Source: Hyphomicrobiales bacterium
Lineage (GTDB): Bacteria > Pseudomonadota > Alphaproteobacteria > Rhizobiales > JALURZ01
DNA: 7,431 bases
Direction of reading: 5' to 3'
Assembly (NCBI GenBank): GCA_027058735.1
Contig: JALURZ010000270.1
Span: forward strand, 1-7,431
Shown: positions 1 through 5,474 of the stretch, piece by piece
Numbering within the stretch: position 1 is the stretch's first letter
How the letters are laid out: each line of letters opens with the position of its first letter
Notes under the pieces: generated by a model
Databases searched by the model: none
Told to the model about the DNA's origin: nothing
Seen by the model: only the letters and a program-made list of their open reading frames with translations
Translations under genes and position numbers: made by a program

Positions 1-1
1 C

Positions 2-73
2 CAGCGCGCCGATCTCATTCTCGCCAAGGCTTCCGATCACGCCATCGAACATGTCTATCTGCGCAAGATATAG
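2..73 (+). CDS. coaA: Type I pantothenate kinase, C-terminal end (partial)
   Basis: Only the last 23 codons and the TAG stop are inside the window; the gene begins upstream. The readable tail contains RADLILAKASDHAIEHVYLRK followed by one Ile. From memory this closely resembles the end of E. coli CoaA (RASLILTKSANHAVEEVRLRK), with the same arrangement of Arg-Ala, Leu-Ile-Leu, a His-Ala pair and a terminal Leu-Arg-Lys. CoaA phosphorylates pantothenate with ATP in the cytosol, the first and usually feedback-controlled step of coenzyme A synthesis. In many alphaproteobacteria it follows histidine biosynthesis genes, which could be checked upstream. The stop lies 3 bp from the stop of the oppositely oriented adenosine kinase gene, with no terminator between. 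The call rests on a short tail, so another P-loop kinase of the same superfamily is possible. Confidence 0.72.
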   Translation, partial: QRADLILAKASDHAIEHVYLRKI

Positions 74-76
74 CGC

Positions 77-1069
77 TCACAGACCCGCTGTTGCCGCGAG
101 GGCGGCCAGATCGGCCTCCGGGCGGGCGCCGACATGGGAAATGATCTCGGCAGCGGCCAGCGCGCCGAGTTGGCCGCATCGGGCCAGCGGCTTTTGTTCG
201 CACAGGCCAAACAGAAACCCGGCGGCGAACAAATCCCCGGCCCCGGTCGTATCGACAACCGTATCGACCTTTTGCGCCTCCACCACATGGGTCTCCCCGC
301 CCTGGACTATGACACAGCCCGCCGGTCCGCGGGTCAGCACCGCGAGCAGCCCGTCGCGCCTCACCGCCTGGAGGGCGGCATCGAAATTCGGCACCTCATA
401 GAGCGACTTGATTTCGGCCTCGTTGGCGAACAGGATATCGACTTCCCGCTCAACCAGATTTCTGAACTCCTCGCGGTGACGCTCGACGCAGAACGGGTCC
501 GACAGGGTGAGCGCCACTTTCCTGCCCGACGCATGGGCGATGCCGGCCGCCTTCAGAAAGGCCTCCTTGGCGGGCGCCGGGTCCCACAGATAGCCCTCAA
601 GATAGGTGATCGCGGCCTCGCCGATTATGTTTTCGGGCACGTCACTGGCGTCAAGTTCGGCGCTGGCGCCCAGAAACGTGCTCATGGTGCGTTCGCCGTC
701 CGGCGTGATCAGGACAAGACAGCGCGCGGTGGCCGGGCCGGTCACGGCCGCCTGGGTCTCATAGCGCACCCCGAGCGCGCGGATGTCATGGGCGAAGACA
801 TCGCCGAGCTGGTCGTTGCGCACCCGCCCGATAAAGGCACAGCGCGTGCCGAACGAGGCAAGCCCCGAAACCGTATTGGCACCGGAGCCCCCCGACATTT
901 CGGTTGCCTGCCCCATGGCCGCATAGAGCATCGCGGCCTCGCGCTCGTCGATCAGCCGCATGGTGCCCTTGTCCAGGGCGCGGTCCTGCAGGAAACTGTC
1001 CTCGGCGCGGCTCAGGACATCGACGATGGCATTGCCGATACCGGCGACTTGAATGGTGGGGCGGGGCAT
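77..1069 (-). CDS. Adenosine kinase (PfkB/ribokinase family)
   Basis: A 330-residue protein of the PfkB sugar/nucleoside kinase family, most like the adenosine kinases of alphaproteobacteria, which convert adenosine and ATP to AMP and ADP in purine salvage. The N-terminus VAGIGNAIVDVL (residues 8-19) is the usual first beta strand with the substrate-binding Asp17. GGSGANT at 60-66 is the first PfkB signature. DTTGAGD at 273-279 is the second, forming the anion hole, with Asp279 as the expected catalytic base. Length and motif spacing are normal for the family. The ATG at 1069 places the first strand correctly and has a GAGG on the coding strand (bases 1080-1083) ten bases upstream. The gene lies 91 bp downstream of nth on the same strand and could be co-transcribed, but a TTGACA hexamer in the gap suggests its own promoter. 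The substrate is inferred from overall similarity; another PfkB substrate cannot be excluded from sequence alone. Confidence 0.87.
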   Translation of the reverse strand: MPRPTIQVAGIGNAIVDVLSRAEDSFLQDRALDKGTMRLIDEREAAMLYAAMGQATEMSGGSGANTVSGLASFGTRCAFIGRVRNDQLGDVFAHDIRALGVRYETQAAVTGPATARCLVLITPDGERTMSTFLGASAELDASDVPENIIGEAAITYLEGYLWDPAPAKEAFLKAAGIAHASGRKVALTLSDPFCVERHREEFRNLVEREVDILFANEAEIKSLYEVPNFDAALQAVRRDGLLAVLTRGPAGCVIVQGGETHVVEAQKVDTVVDTTGAGDLFAAGFLFGLCEQKPLARCGQLGALAAAEIISHVGARPEADLAALAATAGL

Positions 1070-1117
1070 GGAGGGTCATCCTCGGGCGTGCGCGGTGATG
1101 GGGTTTTCGCTGGTGCA

Positions 1118-1144
1118 ATTGTCATGGCTCGCGGCTCGTGTCAA
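1118..1144 (-). promoter_or_regulatory. Candidate promoter of the adenosine kinase gene
   Basis: On the minus strand the nth-kinase gap carries a perfect TTGACA (bases 1139-1144). GACAAT (1118-1123, four of six matches to TATAAT) follows after a 15-bp spacer. Transcription would start roughly 40 bases before the kinase ATG. The spacer is shorter than the ideal 17 and the -10 is imperfect, so this is a candidate only; the gene may instead be read from nth. Confidence 0.33.
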
Positions 1145-1160
1145 TCATCCAGGGCGCCAT

Positions 1161-1793
1161 TCACACGCTCTTGCCGCCAAAACCGCACAGGTCGCGGATG
1201 ACGCAACCGGGGCAGTCGGGCTTGCGCGCCTTGCAGACATGGCGCCCGTGCAGAATGAGCCAGTGATGGGCGTGGCGCAGATACTCGTCCGGCACGCTGG
1301 CCAGCAGCCCCTTTTCGACCTCAAGCGGTGTCTTGCCCGGCGCCAGCCCGGTCCGGTTGCCAACCCGGAAAATATGGGTATCGACCGCGATGGTCGGCTC
1401 CCCGAACGCCACATTGAGCACGACATTGGCCGTTTTTCGCCCCACCCCGGGCAGCGCCTCAAGCGCGTCGCGGTCCCGTGGCACCTTGCCGCCATGGCGT
1501 TCGATGAGGCGTTGCGAGAGGCCGATGACATTTTTCGCCTTGTTCCTGTACAGCCCGATGGTGCGGATTTTCTCGCGCAAACCCGCCTCCCCCAGGGCCA
1601 GCATCTTGTGCGGCGTGTCAACCGTCGCGAACAGCGGGCCGGTCGCCTTGTTGACACCGGCGTCGGTTGCCTGCGCGGACAGCACCACCGCGACCAGCAA
1701 CGTGTAGTGATTGACAAAGTCAAGCTCGGTTTCGGGCTCGGGCATCTGCGCGCGCAGCCGGGAGAACAGGGTTTCGACGTCTTGTTTCTTCAT
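1161..1793 (-). CDS. nth: Endonuclease III (DNA glycosylase/AP lyase)
   Basis: A 210-residue endonuclease III, which excises oxidised pyrimidines such as thymine glycol and nicks the abasic site by beta-elimination in base-excision repair. The helix-hairpin-helix LPGVGRKTANVV occupies 114-125 with catalytic Lys120, and Asp138 follows in AVDTHIFRVGNR (136-147). The C-terminal [4Fe-4S] cluster ligands are Cys187, Cys194, Cys197 and Cys203, spaced Cx6Cx2Cx5C. All these residues fall at the same numbers as in the E. coli enzyme (211 residues), which supports the ATG at 1793 as the start even though its ribosome binding site is weak. The gene is divergent from the DUF2244 gene across 50 bp and precedes the adenosine kinase gene on its own strand. 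Nothing appears broken or missing, so it should be active. Confidence 0.97.
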   Translation of the reverse strand: MKKQDVETLFSRLRAQMPEPETELDFVNHYTLLVAVVLSAQATDAGVNKATGPLFATVDTPHKMLALGEAGLREKIRTIGLYRNKAKNVIGLSQRLIERHGGKVPRDRDALEALPGVGRKTANVVLNVAFGEPTIAVDTHIFRVGNRTGLAPGKTPLEVEKGLLASVPDEYLRHAHHWLILHGRHVCKARKPDCPGCVIRDLCGFGGKSV

Positions 1794-1831
1794 GGCTCTA
1801 TTTTCGGCTCGCCGGGGGTTTGGTTTGGCTG

Positions 1832-1837
1832 TATTCT
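1832..1837 (+). promoter_or_regulatory. Candidate -10 element for a leaderless DUF2244 transcript
   Basis: TATTCT (four of six matches to TATAAT) ends seven bases before the A of the ATG at 1844, which would place the transcript start on or beside the start codon. No convincing -35 hexamer lies 16-18 bp upstream and no Shine-Dalgarno precedes the ATG. The placement is suggestive but weakly supported. Confidence 0.25.
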
Positions 1838-1843
1838 GGCGTC

Positions 1844-2335
1844 ATGACCCGTGATATGGCACATCACGCGCCGGAAGCGTCAGAATTTTATGCCGAACTG
1901 CGGCCCAACCGGTCTCTGTCGCGCACAGGCTTCATTGTCGTGCTGGCCGGGTTCGCCATGATCAATGCCGTTTTCGCAACGCTCTTCGTGGTGGCCGGGG
2001 CCTGGCCGGTGTCCGGATTTTTCGGGCTGGATGTGCTGGGGGTCACGGCCGCGTTCTGGATATACCGGCGGCGTTGGGCGGATGTTTCGGAAATCATCGA
2101 TCTGCGGCCCGATCTGCTGACGGTCACAAAGATCCGGCGCAGGCGGGCGAAGCGGGTGTGGACCTGCCAACCCTACTGGCTGCGGGTCGAACTGGAAGTG
2201 ACCGGCGAAGTGGTCGGTCCGCTGTGGCTGTATTCCCACGGGCGCGGCCTGCGGATCGCCGAGTTTCTGGGCGGGCGCGACCGCCGCGAATTCGCCGCCG
2301 CGCTGCGCGTTGCGCTTGCACGTGTTCAGCCCTGA
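1844..2335 (+). CDS. DUF2244 domain-containing membrane protein
   Basis: A 163-residue protein of unknown biochemical function that matches the DUF2244 family of alphaproteobacterial integral membrane proteins. Family traits visible are LRPNRSLSRTGF near residues 19-30, the GAWPVSGFFGLDV stretch at 52-64 and the basic loop YRRRW at 74-78. Two hydrophobic segments, about 28-50 and 54-74, predict a membrane hairpin. The soluble C-terminal half (about 80-163) is predicted to be beta-rich, then helical, and contains a very basic run at 97-104. The ATG at 1844 was chosen because the family begins shortly before the PNRSL motif. A TTG at 1820 and an ATG at 1856 are in frame, and none of the three has a clear ribosome binding site. 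The gene is divergent from nth and lies 96 bp upstream of the Ada-like gene. DUF2244 genes beside nth are, as far as I recall, common in this class, but no role follows from that. Confidence 0.85.
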   Translation: MTRDMAHHAPEASEFYAELRPNRSLSRTGFIVVLAGFAMINAVFATLFVVAGAWPVSGFFGLDVLGVTAAFWIYRRRWADVSEIIDLRPDLLTVTKIRRRRAKRVWTCQPYWLRVELEVTGEVVGPLWLYSHGRGLRIAEFLGGRDRREFAAALRVALARVQP

Positions 2336-2339
2336 ACGC

Positions 2340-2354
2340 CTTGCCCCCCGCAAG
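2340..2354 (+). terminator. Weak hairpin after the DUF2244 gene
   Basis: CTTGC (2340-2344) and GCAAG (2350-2354) pair across a CCCCC loop, five bases after the DUF2244 stop codon, and TTT follows. The stem is only five base pairs and the T run is short, so it is at best an attenuator-like or mRNA-end structure rather than a strong intrinsic terminator. Confidence 0.2.
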
Positions 2355-2431
2355 TTTCGGGTGGTCTGATCGCTGCAAATCGATCACCTTGCGCTACAGA
2401 CATCCGGTGAACGGAGAAAGGCGGAAATACG

Positions 2432-3352
2432 ATGACAATGACCGGCCCGGCACAGGTGGCGGAGCTTGATGGCGCGCGCGCGGCCGGCGCCCGGCAATCA
2501 GACACCGCGCGGCGCGACTATGGCCATGTCGAGGCCGCGATAACCTATATGAGCGAGAACTGGCGCGCGCAGCCCGACCTCAGGGAGGTCGCCGATCATA
2601 TCGGGCTGAGCCCCTACCACTTCCAGCGGCTGTTCACCCGCTGGGCGGGACTGTCGCCGAAGGCCTTTGTTCAGGCGCTGACCCTGTCGCATGCGCGCAC
2701 CATGCTGCGCAATTCGGCAAGCGTGCTGGATGCGGCCTATGATTCGGGGCTGTCGGGGCCCGGGCGGCTGCACGATTTGTTCGTCACCCACGAGGCCATG
2801 ACCCCGGGGGACTACAAGGCCGGCGGCAGGGGGCTGACCATCGCCTACGGATTTCATGATTCCCCCTTCGGGCGCGCTTTGCTGATGACCACTGAACGGG
2901 GGCTGTGCGGTGTCGCGTTTTGCGGCCCCCGGCGCCAGGAAGAAGACGGCGCGCTTGCAGACATGACGCGGCGCTGGCCACGGGCATATTACCGCGCGAA
3001 CGAGGCGGCAACGGCGCCCTTTGCCGCCGCCTGTTTTGATCCATCGCGCTGGCGCGCCGACCAGCCCTTGAAACTGGTGCTGATCGGATCGGCGTTCGAT
3101 GTCAGCGTGTGGAACACGCTGTTGCGTATTCCCATGGGCCAGGCGGTGACCTATGGCGACATCGCGCTGCATCTCGATCGCCCCGGTGCCGCGCGTGCCG
3201 TGGGTTCGGCGGTCGGGCGCAATCCAATTTCATTCGTGGTGCCCTGTCACCGGGTGCTGCGCAAGTCGGGAGCCCTTGGCGGCTATCACTGGGGAATTGC
3301 CCGCAAACAGGCGATCATCGGCTGGGAGGCGGGCCTCACCGGCTCGGTCTGA
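2432..3352 (+). CDS. Ada-like protein: AraC-type HTH fused to methylated-DNA-protein-cysteine methyltransferase
   Basis: A 306-residue two-domain protein. Residues about 31-127 form an AraC-type helix-turn-helix region: the first helix pair is around LREVADHIGLSPYHFQRLF (50-68), and the second unit ends near HEAMTPGDYK (120-129). Residues about 137-302 are an O6-alkylguanine-DNA methyltransferase. FDVSVWNTLLRIPMGQAVTYGDIA (222-245) starts the catalytic domain, RAVGSAVGRNP (255-265) holds the expected arginine finger and Asn hinge, and PCHR (271-274) carries the acceptor Cys272. The enzyme transfers alkyl groups from O6-alkylguanine to itself irreversibly. E. coli Ada has an additional N-terminal zinc domain that accepts methyl from phosphotriesters; it is absent here, where only about 30 residues precede the HTH. 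Methyl-phosphotriester sensing is therefore not expected, and how the HTH would be switched is open. The ATG at 2432 has an AAAGGCGG at 2417-2424 seven bases upstream; an ATG two codons on is an alternative. The gene converges on gpmA with an 18-bp gap. Confidence 0.92.
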   Translation: MTMTGPAQVAELDGARAAGARQSDTARRDYGHVEAAITYMSENWRAQPDLREVADHIGLSPYHFQRLFTRWAGLSPKAFVQALTLSHARTMLRNSASVLDAAYDSGLSGPGRLHDLFVTHEAMTPGDYKAGGRGLTIAYGFHDSPFGRALLMTTERGLCGVAFCGPRRQEEDGALADMTRRWPRAYYRANEAATAPFAAACFDPSRWRADQPLKLVLIGSAFDVSVWNTLLRIPMGQAVTYGDIALHLDRPGAARAVGSAVGRNPISFVVPCHRVLRKSGALGGYHWGIARKQAIIGWEAGLTGSV

Positions 3353-3370
3353 GACCGCGCGCCGGGAACT

Positions 3371-3991
3371 TCAGATTTCCAGAATGTCCTTGGCGAGCGG
3401 GCGGGCGTCGGGGCCGAGCTCATAGACGATGGGCACGCCGGTCGCGAGATTGAGCCGGGTCACCTCGTCGCGCGAAAGCGCATCGAGCACCATGACGATG
3501 GCGCGCAGACTGTTGCCATGGGCGGAAACCAGCACGCGTTTGCCGGCCAGCACCCGGGCCAGGATTTCTTTTTCGTAGTAGGGCAGGACCCGGCCGGCGG
3601 TGTCTTTGAGGCTTTCGCCCCCCGGCGGCGGCGTGTCATAGGAGCGGCGCCAGATATGCACCTGCTCTTCACCCCATTTCTTACGCGCATCGTCCTTGTT
3701 GAGGCCGACAAGATCGCCGTAGTCGCGTTCGTTGAGCGCTTCGTCCTCGATGATCTCAAGCCCCTCCTGGCCAAGCTCCGCCAGTATCAGGTCAAGAGTG
3801 TCGCGGGCGCGCACGAGCCTGCTGGTGAAGGCCATGTCGAACCGCACGGCGCGCGCCGCGAGCGCCATGCCCGCGCGCCTCGCTTCATCGATGCCCTTCT
3901 GGGTGAGGGGCACATCTTTCCAGCCGGTGAACAGGTTTTTTTGGTTCCATTCGCTTTGGCCGTGACGCACCAGCGCCAGCAGATTTGACAT
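3371..3991 (-). CDS. gpmA: 2,3-bisphosphoglycerate-dependent phosphoglycerate mutase
   Basis: A 206-residue cofactor-dependent phosphoglycerate mutase, interconverting 3- and 2-phosphoglycerate in glycolysis and gluconeogenesis. The histidine-phosphatase signature LVRHGQSEWN starts at residue 7, so the phospho-accepting His is His10. FTGWKDVPLT follows as in GpmA proteins, LNERDYGDL (from residue 86) carries the acid Glu88, PPPGGESL (from 122) is the GpmA substrate loop, and SAHGNSLRA gives the second catalytic His158. The protein is about 40 residues shorter than E. coli GpmA, lacking part of the insert after GGESL, which is normal for the alphaproteobacterial form. The ATG at 3991 is preferred over an in-frame TTG one codon upstream because GGAGG sits 11 bases before it. 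It lies 52 bp behind dapB on the same strand with no terminator visible, so the two are probably co-transcribed. Confidence 0.95.
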   Translation of the reverse strand: MSNLLALVRHGQSEWNQKNLFTGWKDVPLTQKGIDEARRAGMALAARAVRFDMAFTSRLVRARDTLDLILAELGQEGLEIIEDEALNERDYGDLVGLNKDDARKKWGEEQVHIWRRSYDTPPPGGESLKDTAGRVLPYYEKEILARVLAGKRVLVSAHGNSLRAIVMVLDALSRDEVTRLNLATGVPIVYELGPDARPLAKDILEI

Positions 3992-4002
3992 CAAGAAAAG
4001 CG

Positions 4003-4007
4003 CCTCC
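4003..4007 (-). promoter_or_regulatory. Ribosome binding site of gpmA
   Basis: The minus strand reads GGAGG here, 11 bases before the ATG at 3991. It favours that ATG over the adjacent TTG codon, though the spacing is a little long for either. Confidence 0.55.
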
Positions 4008-4043
4008 CGCCGCGCAGAATCAGAGCTGGAACCGGATCACAAT

Positions 4044-4850
4044 CTAAAGTCCCAGCACATCCTTCATGGAATACAGGCCCGGCTTCGCGCCCCGGCCCCA
4101 GAGTGCCGCCCGGACGCCGCCAAGGGCAAAGATATCGCGCGATTCGGCCCGGTGGGTCAGTTCGATGCGCTCCGACTGACCGGCAAAAATGACCGAATGC
4201 TCGCCGATCACCGTGCCGCCGCGCAAGGACACAAACCCGATATCGCCGGTTTTTCGCGCGCCTGTATGGCCATCGCGCCCCCGGTCCGATTTCTCCGCGA
4301 GCGTCACGCCGCGGCCCTGTGCGGCCGCTTCGCCCAGCAGCAGCGCCGTGCCGGAGGGGGCATCGACCTTGTGACGGTGATGCATCTCGGTAATTTCGAT
4401 ATCGAACCGCTCATCGAGCGTGGCTGCGACCTGTTTCACCAGTGCGGCGAGCAAATTGACCCCAAGGCTCATATTGCCCGACCGCACGATCACCGCATGG
4501 CGCGCGGCGGCCTCGATTCTGGCGTCGTCGTCCGGCGAAAACCCGGTGGTGCCGATCACATGAACAATGCGCGCCTGGGCGGCGAGGGCGGCAAGGGACA
4601 CGCTGGCTTCAGGTGCCGTGAAATCGAGAATGCCGTCGGCGTTCGTGACCAGTTCCAGAGGGTCGCTGCTCACCGTGACGCCGAGCGGCCCGATGCCGGC
4701 AAGCGCGCCCAGGTCCTGCCCCAGCGCCGCGCTGCCGTCGGGCTCTATGCCGCCGGCGAGGATGCACCCGTCGCTCTCATGGACAATGCGGACCAGGGTG
4801 CGGCCCATGCGTCCCGCCGCGCCCGCGACAATCAGTTTCATGTCGGCCAT
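4044..4850 (-). CDS. dapB: 4-hydroxy-tetrahydrodipicolinate reductase
   Basis: A 268-residue dihydrodipicolinate reductase, the NAD(P)H-dependent second committed step of the diaminopimelate/lysine pathway. The Rossmann motif VAGAAGRMGR spans residues 8-17. DFTAPEAS (76-83) and GTTGF (100-104) are the conserved nucleotide-domain loops. The catalytic signature EMHHRHKVDAPSGTAL runs from 155 to 170, with His157 as the expected proton donor pair with His158 and Lys161 as the general acid. The substrate-binding HRAESRDIFALGG lies at 233-245. Length is close to the E. coli enzyme (273). The reading frame stays open far upstream without homology, so the start must be placed by the Rossmann strand: ATG 4850 is preferred, ATG 4841 is three codons on, and neither has a strong ribosome binding site. 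gpmA follows on the same strand. The gene is divergent from the SRPBCC gene over 129 bp. Confidence 0.96.
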   Translation of the reverse strand: MADMKLIVAGAAGRMGRTLVRIVHESDGCILAGGIEPDGSAALGQDLGALAGIGPLGVTVSSDPLELVTNADGILDFTAPEASVSLAALAAQARIVHVIGTTGFSPDDDARIEAAARHAVIVRSGNMSLGVNLLAALVKQVAATLDERFDIEITEMHHRHKVDAPSGTALLLGEAAAQGRGVTLAEKSDRGRDGHTGARKTGDIGFVSLRGGTVIGEHSVIFAGQSERIELTHRAESRDIFALGGVRAALWGRGAKPGLYSMKDVLGL

Positions 4851-4885
4851 GGCCGCCCCGTCGATTTGGTGTATTCTGCAACAGC

Positions 4886-4893
4886 GGTATACC
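4886..4893. promoter_or_regulatory. GGTATACC palindrome in the dapB/SRPBCC divergent gap
   Basis: A perfect 8-bp palindrome lies in the 129-bp region between the divergent starts of dapB and the SRPBCC gene. It contains TATACC on both strands, which matches four of six bases of a -10 element. On the plus strand TTGGTG (4866-4871) lies 16 bp upstream; on the minus strand TTGCAG lies 16 bp upstream. Either or both genes could use it as a -10, but both -35 hexamers are poor. Confidence 0.25.
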
Positions 4894-4967
4894 AGCCCCG
4901 CCCGAGCCTGCAAAGGCGCTCGATGGCCCCCGGCGGGCTGGCAACGCCGCCGGCGAACCCCTGGCGC

Positions 4968-4971
4968 GGAG
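4968..4971 (+). promoter_or_regulatory. Ribosome binding site of the SRPBCC gene
   Basis: GGAG lies eight bases before the first in-frame GTG at 4980, an ideal distance. It supports initiation at the first copy of the tandem repeat rather than at the last copy. The nearby ATG at 4978 is in another frame and meets a stop after four codons. Confidence 0.5.
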
Positions 4972-4979
4972 TGCAAAAT

Positions 4980-5051
4980 GTGGCGACAGTGAAAGGTGTG
5001 GCGACAGTGAAAGGTGTGGCGACAGTGAAAGGTGTGGCGACAGTGAAACGG
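4980..5051 (+). repeat. 18-bp in-frame tandem repeat at a gene start, four copies
   Basis: Three exact copies of GTGGCGACAGTGAAAGGT (4980-4997, 4998-5015, 5016-5033) are followed by a fourth (5034-5051) that differs only in its last codon (CGG for GGT). The exact periodicity covers 69 bp. Each unit is six codons, encoding Val-Ala-Thr-Val-Lys-Gly, so copy-number change keeps the frame of the SRPBCC gene. Each unit holds two GTG codons and an AAAGG. The last copy runs directly into the conserved domain, so the repeat looks like a multiplication of the ancestral first six codons. Perfect identity suggests recent expansion. Confidence 0.97.
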
Positions 5052-5456
5052 ACCATTGCCCTGCCCGCGCCGGCCGGCGAGGTGTGGGCGCTCATCGGCG
5101 GTTTCGGGGCGCTCGACCGGTGGTTTCCGGGGATCAGGTCGTGCGAACTCATACCGGATGGAAACGGCACGATGCGCGTTGTCACCCCCGGCGAGGGCGC
5201 TGCCCTGAAGGAAATCCTTGAACACCACAGCGATGCGCAACGGTTCTACGCCTATCGCCTTGCCGAAGGCCCGCTGCCGGTCGCGGATTATCATGCGCGG
5301 CTGTCGGTTGAGGAAAACGAGGGCGGCTGCTATGTCTACTGGACGGCGGATTTCGAGCCGGCCGGTCTGCCCCAGGACAAGGCCGAAGCGATCATTGGCG
5401 GCATCTTCGATGCGGGCTTCGAGGGGCTGAAAACGGCCTTCGGCGGCGATGCCTGA
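4980..5456 (+). CDS. SRPBCC family protein (START/polyketide cyclase-like) with repeated N-terminus
   Basis: A small protein of the SRPBCC (Bet v 1/START-like) ligand-binding fold, 158 residues if translation starts at GTG 4980. After the repeat, TIALPAPAGEVWALIGGFGALDRWFPGI (from residue 25) is the typical first strand and helix pair of these proteins: a Pro-Ala-Pro turn, Val-Trp, a Gly-Phe pair and a Trp-Pro. Mixed beta strands follow (about 50-125, including YVYWTADF), then a long C-terminal helix (about 131-154, ending GFEGLKTAF). The family binds hydrophobic small molecules or acts as cyclases; the ligand here is unknown. No signal peptide is evident, so it is probably cytosolic. Residues 1-24 are four copies of V/M-A-T-V-K-G/R. 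The GGAG at 4968 favours the first GTG, but starts at 4998, 5016, 5034 or the internal GTGs would yield shorter forms, and 5034 gives the N-terminus expected for homologues. The gene is divergent from dapB and converges on the dCTP deaminase gene. Confidence 0.82.
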   Translation: MATVKGVATVKGVATVKGVATVKRTIALPAPAGEVWALIGGFGALDRWFPGIRSCELIPDGNGTMRVVTPGEGAALKEILEHHSDAQRFYAYRLAEGPLPVADYHARLSVEENEGGCYVYWTADFEPAGLPQDKAEAIIGGIFDAGFEGLKTAFGGDA

Positions 5457-5474
5457 GGGCCGCTAGAGGGTGTC

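Noticed and set aside
1820..1843. TTG 1820 as the start of the DUF2244 protein, adding eight residues.
   Set aside because: TTG starts are rare, the added residues have no family match, and the G run at 1814-1818 is too close to act as a ribosome binding site.
134..1847. Plus-strand open frames of 355 and 264 residues opposite the adenosine kinase and nth genes.
   Set aside because: High GC leaves antisense frames open. These show no domain, and the minus-strand genes are intact with all catalytic residues.
3345..3357. CGGTCTGAGACCG palindrome at the Ada-like stop codon as a bidirectional terminator.
   Set aside because: As RNA it allows only a four-base-pair stem with a five-base loop, and no T run follows on either strand.
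4152..4979. A long plus-strand open frame that continues into the SRPBCC gene and could be read as a 434-residue protein.
   Set aside because: The first 276 codons are the exact antisense of dapB and its upstream gap, with no family resemblance. Only the part from the repeat onward resembles a protein family, and GGAG at 4968 marks a start at 4980.
4980..5051. CRISPR array or transposon-end interpretation of the short repeats.
   Set aside because: Copies are directly contiguous with no spacers and lie in frame at a gene start; there is no transposase, cas gene or terminal inverted repeat.
4851..5294. Minus-strand N-terminal extension of dapB (to 416 residues) containing a FTVATP repeat.
   Set aside because: The repeat is the antisense reading of the 18-bp tandem repeat. 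DapB family proteins start a few residues before the Rossmann glycine motif.
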